Assembly: GCA_035301545.1 (NCBI GenBank) | Contig: DATGUA010000071.1 | Location: 1 to 64,000, forward strand | DNA: 64,000 nucleotides | Reading direction: 5' to 3' | Source: DATGUA01 sp035301545 | Lineage (GTDB): Bacteria > Bacillota > Clostridia > Tissierellales > Tissierellaceae | Part shown: positions 45,633 through 54,385 of the stretch, one piece after another | Numbering within the stretch: position 1 is the first letter of the stretch | Layout: each line of letters begins with the position of its first letter | The notes under the pieces: generated by a model | The model's database searches: none | Told to the model about the DNA's origin: nothing | The model's input: the letters and a program-made list of their open reading frames with translations, nothing else | Position numbers and translations under genes: made by a program

Positions 45633-46892
45633 CTACCTTTCATATATTATTTTACCATTTTTTATAACTATTTCTGTGTGATTTATACCAAAATGATATA
45701 GCATATATTCTAAATTTGGTGAATCAAATATTGATATATCAGCAGTTTTACCTTCTATAATTGATCCTTTTTCTTCTTCTAATTCTAATGCTGCAGCTGC
45801 ATTTATAGTTACTGCTGTTATAACTTCATTTGGAGTCATCTTTAAAAGTAAAGAACCTAAAGACATAATAAACTGTAAGTTTTCAGTAGGACAACTACCT
45901 GGATTATAATCTGTAGATAGGGCTACAGGTACTCCTTCTTCTATCATTTTTCTAGCAGGTGCTCCTTCTGATTTTTGTAGATTAAAAGTAGTTCCTGGTA
46001 AAAGAACTGCTATAGTCCCACTGTCTGAAAGATCTTTTATTCCTTGATCACTAGCAGCCATTAGATGTTCAGCCGATATACATCCAACTTCTGCAGCAAG
46101 TTCAGCTCCACCTAAGGATATTATTTCATCTGCATGAAGTTTAGGAGTTAAACCTAAATCTTTACCAGCTAATAATATTTTTCTAGACTGATCTATTGAA
46201 AAAACTCCTTCTTCACAAAATACATCATTAAATTTAGCTAATTTTCTTTCTGCCACTTTAGGAAGCATATCTTCAATTATAATATCTACAAACTCATCTG
46301 GTTTATCTTCATAATTCTTAGGTATAGCATGAGCACCCATAAAGGTAGATTCAACATCTACACCATGGTCCTTATTAAGTTTTTTTACAACTTCCATTTG
46401 TCTAATTTCTGTATCGAAATCTTCTATACCATAGCCAGACTTTGATTCTACTGTTGTAACACCAAAAGATAGCATTGTATCTAAACTCTTTTTAGCTTTA
46501 TCATAAAGTTCATCAAAGCTTGCCTCTCTAGTAGCTTCCATAGTTGAATGAATTCCTCCACCAGAAGCAAGTATGTCTAAATAGTCTACCCCTTCAAGTT
46601 TTAATTTAAATTCATTTTCCCTACTTCCACCATGAACTAAATGAGTATGAGAATCTATTAAACCAGGAGTTACAAGTTTTCCTTTTCCATCTATTACATT
46701 AGTATTATTATCTACTTCTATATGGTCTGGAAGTTCACCTTCTCCTACATAGATAATCTTATCATCTTTAACTGCAACTACTCCATTATTTATAAGGCCT
46801 ATTTCTTCTTGCTCTTTACCACTCCTAGCTTTGTTTTCACCTTTTAATGTTATTAAGTTATCTATATTTTCAATTACTAATGTAGCTTTCAT
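45633..46892 (-). CDS. hutI: Imidazolonepropionase
   Basis: A 419-residue amidohydrolase that opens 4-imidazolone-5-propionate to N-formimino-L-glutamate. Metal-binding motif LIDSHTHLVHGGSRENEF near residue 80; FMGAHAIPKNY and LHADEI supply further ligands; LSTDYNPGSCP carries the catalytic Asp. It lies 13 bp after ftcD and 7 bp before hutU. Confidence 0.96.
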   Translation of the reverse strand: MKATLVIENIDNLITLKGENKARSGKEQEEIGLINNGVVAVKDDKIIYVGEGELPDHIEVDNNTNVIDGKGKLVTPGLIDSHTHLVHGGSRENEFKLKLEGVDYLDILASGGGIHSTMEATREASFDELYDKAKKSLDTMLSFGVTTVESKSGYGIEDFDTEIRQMEVVKKLNKDHGVDVESTFMGAHAIPKNYEDKPDEFVDIIIEDMLPKVAERKLAKFNDVFCEEGVFSIDQSRKILLAGKDLGLTPKLHADEIISLGGAELAAEVGCISAEHLMAASDQGIKDLSDSGTIAVLLPGTTFNLQKSEGAPARKMIEEGVPVALSTDYNPGSCPTENLQFIMSLGSLLLKMTPNEVITAVTINAAAALELEEEKGSIIEGKTADISIFDSPNLEYMLYHFGINHTEIVIKNGKIIYER

Positions 46893-46905
46893 TTTTTCAT
46901 CCTTT

Positions 46906-47799
46906 CTATTCTGCCATTCTTTTTTCTAGTATTTGCCCTTTATCAAATTCTTCAAGTCTTAGATAATAATCTGCAGAATCAATTAATGCATTCATAGGAA
47001 CTAGTCCTATAATTTCACTTCCTATTACATTAACCCCATATCTTTCAGCCTCTCTTACTACTGTATCAAAAACTCTAAATAAAGGAGTTTTAGTATAATC
47101 TGTCATATTTATAGATACTTGAACTATATCTCTTTCAGTTATCTCAATTCCTATAGCTTTACAATAAGTAAAGCCTCCACCTTTCGCCCTTATTGATTTA
47201 GCAATCTTATTAGCTATATCAAGATTATTAGTATCAAGATTTATATTATAAGCTACTAATGGCGTCCTTGCTCCTACTGCAGTAACCCCAGCCTTTACAT
47301 TTAATTCTTTAGGACCATAATCTGGTTTCCATCCTTCTGATATTAATTTTTCTTTCATACCTTCATATTGTCCTCTTCTAACATCTGCTAAGTTTCTTCT
47401 TCTATCAGAGGAAGCTGATTTCTCATAAAGATAAACAGATATTCCTAATTCCTCTCCTATTCTCGCTCCAAGTTTCTTTGATAATTCAATACATTCTTCT
47501 GTTGTTATTCCTGATATAGGAATTAAAGGTATAACATCTGTTGCTCCCATTCTAGGATGTTCACCTTGATGGGTAGACATATCTATAACCTCTGCCGCTT
47601 TCTTTGCAGCATCAAAAGCAGCTTCTATTACTTCTTCAGGTTGACCTATAAATGTAACTACACTTCTATTATGGTCTTTATCCATTGAATAATCTAATAG
47701 TTTTACATCTTTTTCCCTTATTTCATCTAAAATTTTTTCCAGGGTTTTTTTATCTCTTCCTACACTAAAATTTGGTACACATTGTACAATACCTGACAA
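46906..47799 (-). CDS. ftcD: Glutamate formimidoyltransferase
   Basis: A 297-residue single-domain enzyme. It moves the formimino group from N-formiminoglutamate to tetrahydrofolate, giving glutamate. Start IVQCVPNFSVGRD, DHNRSVVTFIG (catalytic His region), MGATDVIPLIPI and YEKSASSDRRRNLADVRRGQYEG are family motifs. The cyclodeaminase half of animal FTCD is missing and is not encoded nearby. First gene of the hut operon. TTG start 6 bp after GGAGGG, about 50 bp downstream of the predicted sigma-54 transcription start. Confidence 0.95.
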   Translation of the reverse strand: MSGIVQCVPNFSVGRDKKTLEKILDEIREKDVKLLDYSMDKDHNRSVVTFIGQPEEVIEAAFDAAKKAAEVIDMSTHQGEHPRMGATDVIPLIPISGITTEECIELSKKLGARIGEELGISVYLYEKSASSDRRRNLADVRRGQYEGMKEKLISEGWKPDYGPKELNVKAGVTAVGARTPLVAYNINLDTNNLDIANKIAKSIRAKGGGFTYCKAIGIEITERDIVQVSINMTDYTKTPLFRVFDTVVREAERYGVNVIGSEIIGLVPMNALIDSADYYLRLEEFDKGQILEKRMAE

Positions 47800-47859
47800 T
47801 ACTATCCCTCCATCTTAAATTCTAAATATTTTTAATAAATAAACTTAAACTAATTATAG

Positions 47860-47876
47860 TGCAATATTTATGCCAA
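47860..47876 (-). promoter_or_regulatory. Sigma-54 (-24/-12) promoter of the hut operon
   Basis: The minus strand reads TTGGCATAAATATTGCA. GG (-24) and GC (-12) are exactly 10 bp apart, matching the consensus TGGCAC-N5-TTGCW except for T in place of C after GGCA. Predicted start of transcription is near 47849, about 50 bp before ftcD. An enhancer-binding activator gene lies just upstream. Confidence 0.85.
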
Positions 47877-47941
47877 GTTTTAATTTTTATATAAACTTGT
47901 ATTTACTAACATTCTTCATAGATCTTATAATATGATAAATG

Positions 47942-47968
47942 TAAAGTGTGTGAAAATCACACACTTTA
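47942..47968. promoter_or_regulatory. Candidate upstream activator site (perfect dyad)
   Basis: TAAAGTGTGTGA-AAA-TCACACACTTTA is a dyad with 12-bp perfect arms, centred about 105 bp upstream of the predicted hut transcription start. That is the usual place for a sigma-54 enhancer. It could also be the 3' hairpin of the regulator gene, but no T tract follows. Confidence 0.65.
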
Positions 47969-48023
47969 TATACTTTCCTATATATTTAATGTTTTATTTC
48001 AAATCATAGTGTTTTAAAATCAA

Positions 48024-49739
48024 TCACTCCTTGACCCAATCTTCCCTTTTTATATTAAACTTTCTCATCCTATATATTAAACTTTGTCTGGTCAATCCTA
48101 GATATTTAGCTGTCTTAGAAACATTCCACATCTTATTATGAAGTTCATTAATAATTAATTCCTTTTCCATACTATCTAATTTTTCCTGGAGAGAGATTTC
48201 TTCTGTCATAATATCAAAAGATGTATCACTAGAAACTTCCATTGTATCCATTATATAATCAGGAATATTTATTATCCTCAATCTTTTCTCATTTTCATCA
48301 GTTCTAACCATAATATTCTCAATAAAATGTTGTAATTCTCTAATATTTCCAGGCCAATCATGTTTGTTCATTAAATCCTTTAAATTATCAGAAATACCTA
48401 ATACATTTTTATTCATTTTAAGATTATATTTTGATATAAAATACTCTGATAAATCAAATATATCTTTTCCTCTATCTATTAATCTAGGAATATAAATATT
48501 ATAACCTGAAATTCTATAGAAAAGATCCTGACGTAACTTTTCTTCTTTTATTAAAGTATATGGATCTTCATTCATAGCACTTATAATTCTACAATTAATC
48601 GGATAATTTTCTTTTCCTCCTACTCTTCTTACAACCTTTTCTTGTAGTACTCTAAGTAATTTTGTTTGCATATTTTTAGGCATAGAATTTAATTCATCTA
48701 AAAATAAAGTTCCATTCCCTGCTTCTTCAAATAATCCAACAGAGTCTACAGCTCCAGTATAAGCCCCTTTAACAGAACCAAATAAAATACTTTCTAAAAG
48801 ATTTTCAGGTATAGCAGAACAATTTATAGCTATAAAAGGTTCATATCTTCTTTTTCCATAATTGTGTATACTTTGAGCGAAAACTTCTTTTCCTGTTCCT
48901 GTATCCCCTACTAATAAGACACTATTATCAAGCCAAGATATGGCCTGTGATTCTTTAATCACTTTTTTTGTATTTTTACTCGTTCCTACTATATCTGTAA
49001 AAGTATATCTAGTACCATTATTATATCCATCATGATTATTAAATTCCTCATCATTAAATTGTCTTTTAAGTTCTACTATTTCAGACAGCAAGGATCTTAA
49101 TCTAGTTTCATTTTTACTTATAGTGTAAACTCCAATAGTTTCTTTTTGTTTTTTTATTGGTATTGTACTATAGGATTTATAAATAGGATTTCCATTATTA
49201 TAAGCATGAGCTTTATATTTATCTAGTATAGGAACTCCATTTTCATAAACTTGCATATGTTCTGATTTATTTTTATCATTATAACCATAAGCTTCCCAGA
49301 TTTTCTTTCCTATCATATCAGAAGCTTTTAACTTTTCAAGTTCTTCCATAGCTTTATTATATAATATTATTTTTCCTTCGTCATCTGTTAACAATACTCC
49401 ATCATTTAAATTATTAATAATTTCTTCATAAACAAATAATTTAACTTCAGGATTTTTATAATCATTTACTAATTCCAAAGTTATAATTATAATATCTTTT
49501 TCCTTTATATCAATCTTTGACAAACTATAGTATCTATTATTCAAGATCACTTTATTATTAAGTTTTATATCTTTTCTATTATATCCTAAAATATCTTTTA
49601 ATTTTAACTTGTCATTTAAGTTAATACCAATCATCTTTTTCAAATTATCACTAATCCATAATATATCTTCTTTATTATTTATAATAAGTGAAAGGGGACT
49701 AAGACTAGTGATTACTTTTCCTATATCTTTAGTATTCAT
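48024..49739 (-). CDS. Sigma-54-dependent PAS/AAA+/Fis activator (RocR-like layout)
   Basis: A 571-residue enhancer-binding protein. N-terminal sensory part with PAS-like domain at about 105-210 (NDGVLLTDDEGKIILYN). AAA+ domain at about 248-480 with Walker A GDTGTGKE (278-285), the sigma-54 contact loop GAYTGA (325-330), Walker B GTLFLDEL (343-350) and WPGNIREL. Fis-type helix-turn-helix at about 537-563 (SKTAKYLGLTRQSLIYRMRKF). No receiver domain, so it probably senses a small molecule. Its position upstream of a -24/-12 promoter makes hut its obvious target. It may respond to histidine, urocanate or glutamate status; that is inference. Confidence 0.92.
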   Translation of the reverse strand: MNTKDIGKVITSLSPLSLIINNKEDILWISDNLKKMIGINLNDKLKLKDILGYNRKDIKLNNKVILNNRYYSLSKIDIKEKDIIIITLELVNDYKNPEVKLFVYEEIINNLNDGVLLTDDEGKIILYNKAMEELEKLKASDMIGKKIWEAYGYNDKNKSEHMQVYENGVPILDKYKAHAYNNGNPIYKSYSTIPIKKQKETIGVYTISKNETRLRSLLSEIVELKRQFNDEEFNNHDGYNNGTRYTFTDIVGTSKNTKKVIKESQAISWLDNSVLLVGDTGTGKEVFAQSIHNYGKRRYEPFIAINCSAIPENLLESILFGSVKGAYTGAVDSVGLFEEAGNGTLFLDELNSMPKNMQTKLLRVLQEKVVRRVGGKENYPINCRIISAMNEDPYTLIKEEKLRQDLFYRISGYNIYIPRLIDRGKDIFDLSEYFISKYNLKMNKNVLGISDNLKDLMNKHDWPGNIRELQHFIENIMVRTDENEKRLRIINIPDYIMDTMEVSSDTSFDIMTEEISLQEKLDSMEKELIINELHNKMWNVSKTAKYLGLTRQSLIYRMRKFNIKREDWVKE

Positions 49740-49886
49740 TAAATCTCCTCTTTTCTAATCTTCTTATCTCTTAGCTCTATTGTTTCTTAAAATCATTATA
49801 CATTCTCAGTGAAACAATTTCTTATCTCTTTTCAACACCTATTAATTTAAGACCTAAACTATATAATGTATTAGCATTTACAGTCT

Positions 49887-50897
49887 TTATAATAAAGATA
49901 TAATTTTTTGTCCCTTCTCACTTTTTAAATAGTCTATAGTACTATCTGGTAAATATTTATATGCTTCTTTATTTTTACCTTCCTTTAAAAGTCTCCTTAC
50001 ATAAGATGCACTTATTATTTCTCCATTTAATTCTTTTCTAGATTTTATTATTACCTCTATACCTTTACATTCTAATATATCTTTTAAAGTATTATTATAT
50101 GCTAAGGTCACTACATCTTCAGGTTCTGAACCTAGAAACCTTATATCTATTTCTAAGTCTTTAGCTATCTTATCTCCAAATATACTTCCATCTAATTCTG
50201 TATATGTACTTAACATTTCATCTTTTTCTTTAATAAAATATGTAGGAAAAGTTCCTTGGGATATTATATACGGTCCACCTTTTACAAGTTCTACATTATC
50301 TAAGTTCTTAAGTTCCTCTTTCATGATATTAAATCTGTCTTTAAAAGGAAATACAGATTTATCCTCTTCTACTACAAATATTATTAAATCATCTACCTTT
50401 TTTAATGATTGATTTATTAAATATTTATGTCCTTTAGTCATAGGATTACAATTCATAACTATAGACCCTCTAATACCTTTTTTATGTTTTAAAGATTCTT
50501 TTACTTTCTTTATCCAATTATTATAATTATAAAATCCACCTTCAAATAAAGAAACCCTTTCAGTAGAATATACTTCTTTCAATCCTAAGGATTCGAATAT
50601 AATTTTATTATTTGGTCTAGTAAACACAAAAAATGAATCATGTCCCTTGTCAAAAAGATAATTTAATAATGATTTATATATAATACCTGTAGTCCCTTGA
50701 CCCTTATATTCTTTATTTACAAAGAAGTATTTCAATATATTTTCATCAACAGAACCAGTAGCTACAATTTCCCCTTTATCTCTTATTACAAAAGTTTTTT
50801 CTGGGTTATCATATACAATATCAAAGCTTCTTAAAAATTCTTTAATATCTTTTATATCTTTTGGATTGTTTTTGTTTATCTCATCACTAAAAAACAT
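49887..50897 (-). CDS. citC: [Citrate (pro-3S)-lyase] ligase (acetylates the acyl carrier)
   Basis: A 336-residue protein. GNAT-like N-terminal domain at about 20-130 (VNKEYKGQGTTGIIY) and a nucleotidyltransferase domain from about 145 (GSIVMNCNPMTKGHKYLI with the TxGH-type motif, and a C-terminal ISASYVRRLL). It uses acetate and ATP to acetylate the thiol of the CitD prosthetic group, switching the lyase on. In this context the target would be the citramalate lyase encoded just upstream. It is separated from citF by a terminator and has its own promoter. Confidence 0.92.
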   Translation of the reverse strand: MFFSDEINKNNPKDIKDIKEFLRSFDIVYDNPEKTFVIRDKGEIVATGSVDENILKYFFVNKEYKGQGTTGIIYKSLLNYLFDKGHDSFFVFTRPNNKIIFESLGLKEVYSTERVSLFEGGFYNYNNWIKKVKESLKHKKGIRGSIVMNCNPMTKGHKYLINQSLKKVDDLIIFVVEEDKSVFPFKDRFNIMKEELKNLDNVELVKGGPYIISQGTFPTYFIKEKDEMLSTYTELDGSIFGDKIAKDLEIDIRFLGSEPEDVVTLAYNNTLKDILECKGIEVIIKSRKELNGEIISASYVRRLLKEGKNKEAYKYLPDSTIDYLKSEKGQKIISLL

Positions 50898-50933
50898 ATT
50901 GTCTCTCCTTTATTTATATATTCTTACATATTT

Positions 50934-50961
50934 ATTATATCATAAATAAGAGTTGTACCAA
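50934..50961 (-). promoter_or_regulatory. Promoter of citC
   Basis: TTGGTA (50956-50961), a 16-bp spacer and TATAAT (50934-50939) on the minus strand, about 35 bp before the citC start. Confidence 0.65.
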
Positions 50962-51096
50962 TATAACCATACATCTATCTTTAATATAATAGGTCTTATT
51001 ATATAATAAGGAATATACTTGATGAAAGGAATACTATAAGTAAGAGAAAGAAAATTGATATAAGATAAGGATGACTTCTCATAATATGGTACATAA

Positions 51097-51130
51097 AAAA
51101 TAAAGAGCTGCAGAAGCAACTCTTTATTTT
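51097..51130 (-). terminator. Terminator of the methylaspartate/citramalate operon
   Basis: Arms AAAATAAAGAG / CTCTTTATTTT with a short loop and T-rich run on the minus strand, about 95 bp after the citF stop. Confidence 0.85.
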
Positions 51131-51224
51131 AGTTTTATATTAGTAATAGCGATCTAATACCTACTATATTGATTTTTCTTATCAGTTTATCTAAATTAAA
51201 GGAATAATTACATCAATAATCAAC

Positions 51225-52706
51225 TTATTCTTCAACAGCATATATATAATCCAATATACTACCATCTCTATATTCAGATAATCCTATAATCCGATCAGAT
51301 TTCTTAATATCTTTAGGTTTACCCATTATACTTTCAGAGTATTTCTTTAACTCTTCTATAGTCACAGTTTTTAAATTAGCTTCTTCGAAAGATTTAATTA
51401 AATCTTTTCTTAATGGATTTATTGCGATTCCTCTTTCCGTTACTAATACATCCACTGTTGAACCTGGTGTAGTGATTACATCTACTTTATCTTTTATTAA
51501 AGGTATTCTTGATGAAAATAATTTAGATACTATTATAGATACCTTACTTCCTGCTGCCGTGTCTTGATGTCCCCCTGAACCTCCCATAAGTACTCCGTCT
51601 GAACCTGTAGTTACATTTACATTAAAATTTCTATCTATTTCCGTTGCTCCTAATATTACAATATCTAAATTATCTACTACTGTAGATACTTCAGGATTAC
51701 CATATTGTGATGCACTCATCCTCAAATGATTAGGATTTTTCTTTAATGATTCAATCGCCTCTAAATCAAAACATTGAACATCAAATAAAGAAGTAAATAA
51801 ATCTTCTTCTAACATGCCAGTTAAATATCCAGTGATTCCTCCTGAAGCAAAACTTCCTCTTATATTATTTTTAATCATATAGTCTTTTAAATAAGATGTT
51901 ACTGCTAAAGAAGTACCACCTGCACCACTTTGGAAACTAAGTCCATCTTTTAAAAGCCCTGTCGCTTCCATTACTTTCAGAGTATCTTTTGCAATTTTTA
52001 ATCCTATTGGATCTTTAGTTACTCTTGTAGTACCAGATACGATTCCTTCTTTAAGCCCTATAGATTCAATTAATAAAACATTATCTACATAGTCTTCTGT
52101 TATATCTGCTGGATAATTTGGATACTCTATTAGAGAATCTGTAACTGCTACTACTTTTTTAGCTTTGATCCCATCAGCCATAGCATATCCTAAAGCCCCA
52201 CAAGAATTTCTTCCATTTACTCCTGATATATTTCCCATATTATCTGTACTAGGTGAAGCTATAAATGCAATATCTATTTCTATTTCTTCATTTAAAATAG
52301 TTCTAGCTCTTCCTCCATGAGATTGAACTATAATATTCCCTTTTAGTCCACCACGACTAATTACATCTGCTAATTCACCTGTAATATATGATGTTACTAT
52401 ATTCTCAATAGTTCCATCTTTTATTAAAGGTATTATCTCTTTATGTACTGGAAATAAAGAACTTGCCATTAAAGTAATTCCTTTAATTCCTACTTTTTGT
52501 ATCTCTTTCATTACTAAGTTTAATACCTTATCACCATTTCTTAAATGATGATGAAAAGATAAGACTGAATTATCTTTTATCTTTAAGTCTTTAATTAATT
52601 TTTCTACATCTTTACTTACTTTTTCTTTAGCTGGACTTTTAGAAGGATATTCTGATTTATCTAGGATTTTTACATCATTTAAGTTTTCCTTATTAAAGTA
52701 ATTCAT
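51225..52706 (-). CDS. citF: Citrate lyase alpha subunit family; probable citramalate lyase CoA-transferase
   Basis: A protein of about 493 residues. It transfers the acyl carrier between acetyl and the 3-carboxylate substrate. Family features: SFHHHLRNGDKVLN, QSHGGRARTILNEEIEIDIAFIA, GGSGGHQDTAAGSK and VTERGIAINPLRKDL. Start: an AGGAGG lies 6 bp before the ATG at 52706; in-frame ATGs at 52709 and 52730 are less well spaced. The genomic setting after mesaconase points to (3S)-citramalate rather than citrate as substrate. Confidence 0.9.
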   Translation of the reverse strand: MNYFNKENLNDVKILDKSEYPSKSPAKEKVSKDVEKLIKDLKIKDNSVLSFHHHLRNGDKVLNLVMKEIQKVGIKGITLMASSLFPVHKEIIPLIKDGTIENIVTSYITGELADVISRGGLKGNIIVQSHGGRARTILNEEIEIDIAFIASPSTDNMGNISGVNGRNSCGALGYAMADGIKAKKVVAVTDSLIEYPNYPADITEDYVDNVLLIESIGLKEGIVSGTTRVTKDPIGLKIAKDTLKVMEATGLLKDGLSFQSGAGGTSLAVTSYLKDYMIKNNIRGSFASGGITGYLTGMLEEDLFTSLFDVQCFDLEAIESLKKNPNHLRMSASQYGNPEVSTVVDNLDIVILGATEIDRNFNVNVTTGSDGVLMGGSGGHQDTAAGSKVSIIVSKLFSSRIPLIKDKVDVITTPGSTVDVLVTERGIAINPLRKDLIKSFEEANLKTVTIEELKKYSESIMGKPKDIKKSDRIIGLSEYRDGSILDYIYAVEE

Positions 52707-53550
52707 CATATTCCTCCTTATAGTTTCCACTTAATTTTAAATCATTAACTGCCCTTAAAATAACAGGCCTATCTATCATTTTCCCTTCTATAGAGAATGC
52801 TCCTAATCCCTTTTCATTTGCATCTTTTACACCTTCTATAACTCTAAATGCATAATTAATATCTTCTTCTGAAGGTGAAAAAGCTTCATTAATATCATCT
52901 ACATGACGTGGACTTATTACAGCTTTTCCTGTCATACCCAAATCTTTAGCATTTAATGTATCTATTCTTAGACCTTCCATATCTTCTGTATCTGTAAATG
53001 GAGTATCTATAGCCTGTATTCCCATGGCCTTTGATGCTGCAATAATTCTAGATCTTGCATAAGTAATTTCAGTAGATTCTTTAGTTCTTTTAGCTCCTAA
53101 ATCTAATGTTAAATCTTCTGCTCCTAAAAACAATCCTATCAGTTGATCAGATTTTTGTGCAATATCTAAAGCCATTTCTAATCCTAAAGCTGTTTCTACT
53201 AATCCTATTACATCAAAATCTAAATTATTTTCTTTTAGATATTTATCTAGTTTTTCCATAGGCTTTATACCAGCTTCTGGTAATACTATTCCCTTTACAT
53301 CTAAACCCTTAACTACTTCTAAATCTTCATAAAAATATGGACTGTCTAAAGGATTTATTCTTATAAATATATCTGTTTCTGTTTCAAATGTGTTTAGATA
53401 CTCTTTTACTAAATTTCTTGCTGCATCTTTCTCATTTAAAGCTACTGCATCTTCTAAGTCTATAATTAATCCATCTGCTCCTAAGATATCAGAGTTTTGA
53501 AGCATTCCAGGATTATTTCCTGGGATAAATAGTAGAGTTCTATAGTTCAT
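52693..53550 (-). CDS. citE: Citrate/citramalate lyase beta subunit
   Basis: A protein of about 285 residues with the CitE TIM barrel: RTLLFIPGNNPGML at the start, ADGLIIDLEDAVALNEK (metal and acyl binding), RINPLDSPYF, GLVETALGLEMA and LFLGAEDLTLDLGAKR. It cleaves (citra)malyl-carrier to acetyl-carrier plus the oxo acid, here expected to be pyruvate. Start chosen at ATG 53550 (GGTGA 5 bp upstream); a GTG at 53562 is the alternative. Overlaps citF by about 14 bp. Confidence 0.92.
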   Translation of the reverse strand: MNYRTLLFIPGNNPGMLQNSDILGADGLIIDLEDAVALNEKDAARNLVKEYLNTFETETDIFIRINPLDSPYFYEDLEVVKGLDVKGIVLPEAGIKPMEKLDKYLKENNLDFDVIGLVETALGLEMALDIAQKSDQLIGLFLGAEDLTLDLGAKRTKESTEITYARSRIIAASKAMGIQAIDTPFTDTEDMEGLRIDTLNAKDLGMTGKAVISPRHVDDINEAFSPSEEDINYAFRVIEGVKDANEKGLGAFSIEGKMIDRPVILRAVNDLKLSGNYKEEYDELL

Positions 53551-53830
53551 TCGATTCACCACTTCCTCTATTAATACATGTTCGTACTCTTGCTTTAATA
53601 GTAAAATCTAATGCCCCTTTATCTTTTGCAATTACCTTTGCATCTTCTACTCCTTCTTCTTTCAGGGTATCATGTATTAACTCTTTAATTTCATTACCAT
53701 ATTGTTGTTCCACTACACTTTCAAGCTCTATATCTATATCTCCTTCACCTTTGGAAATCATGATTAGAATATCATTAGACTCAACAGATCCAGCTGTTGC
53801 CATTTTATTTATTTCTACTTTCCCGCACAT
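53540..53830 (-). CDS. citD: Citrate/citramalate lyase acyl carrier (gamma) subunit
   Basis: A 96-residue acyl carrier. The motif AGSVESNDI aligns with the AGTLESSD of known CitD proteins, placing the attachment Ser for the 2'-(5''-phosphoribosyl)-dephospho-CoA arm at about S18. Overlaps the mesaconase beta gene upstream by 16 bp and citE by about 11-23 bp, so the three are translationally coupled. No citX or citG for making the arm is in the window. Confidence 0.92.
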   Translation of the reverse strand: MCGKVEINKMATAGSVESNDILIMISKGEGDIDIELESVVEQQYGNEIKELIHDTLKEEGVEDAKVIAKDKGALDFTIKARVRTCINRGSGESNEL

Positions 53831-54375
53831 TCTAAATATTCCTTCCTTCCCATTTGGTATAAATCATTTCCTTTAGAATCGTTAATAACTGTTACTGGAA
53901 AATCTTTTACATAGAGTTTTCTTATAGCTTCTGCTCCTAAGTCTTCATAAGCTATAACCTCTGCCGATTCTACAGATTGGGCTATTAAAGCTGCTGCACC
54001 ACCAATAGCTGCAAAATAAGTTGCTCCATTTTCCACTATACTATCTTTAACTTCTTGATCTCTTTTGCCTTTCCCTATCATTCCTTTTAATCCTACATCT
54101 AATAATTGGGGAGTGTAGGAGTCCATTCTATAGCTTGTAGTAGGTCCTGCTGATCCTATAGGCCTATCTGGCTTTGCCGGAGCTGGTCCTACATAATATA
54201 TAACTGCTCCTTCTGGATCAAAGGGTAAGTCTTTACCTTCATCTAGTAAGTTTACTAATCTTTCATGAGCCGCATCTCTTGCAGTATATATATATCCTGT
54301 TATATATACATCATCTCCTGATTGTAAATCTTTTAAATCTTCCTTAGTTAAAGGTGTTGTTAAAGTCTTTTTCAT
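53815..54375 (-). CDS. Class I fumarase-type hydratase beta subunit (probable mesaconase)
   Basis: A protein of about 186 residues of the fumarate/tartrate dehydratase C-terminal family: GDDVYITGYIYTARDAAHERL, YVGPAPAKPDRPIGSAGPTTSYRMDSY, and KGMIGKGKRD. With the alpha subunit it hydrates mesaconate to (S)-citramalate in the methylaspartate pathway. Start at 54375 with AGGAGGG upstream; an earlier in-frame ATG at 54417 lies in the alpha gene. Confidence 0.88.
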   Translation of the reverse strand: MKKTLTTPLTKEDLKDLQSGDDVYITGYIYTARDAAHERLVNLLDEGKDLPFDPEGAVIYYVGPAPAKPDRPIGSAGPTTSYRMDSYTPQLLDVGLKGMIGKGKRDQEVKDSIVENGATYFAAIGGAAALIAQSVESAEVIAYEDLGAEAIRKLYVKDFPVTVINDSKGNDLYQMGRKEYLECAGK

Positions 54376-54385
54376 ATTTTCCCTC

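Larger units (their letters stand above)
50898..51224. other. citF-citC interval: terminator and citC promoter
   Basis: 327 bp without a gene. It holds the operon terminator after citF (51097-51130) and a sigma-A-type promoter for citC. Nothing else is recognised in the A/T-rich remainder. Confidence 0.7.

Noticed and set aside
51225..53830. CitDEF as an ordinary citrate fermentation system
   Set aside because: No citrate carrier, oxaloacetate decarboxylase, citX or citG is nearby, while the genes are joined to glutamate mutase, methylaspartate ammonia-lyase and a mesaconase candidate; citramalate lyase fits better, though sequence alone cannot exclude citrate.
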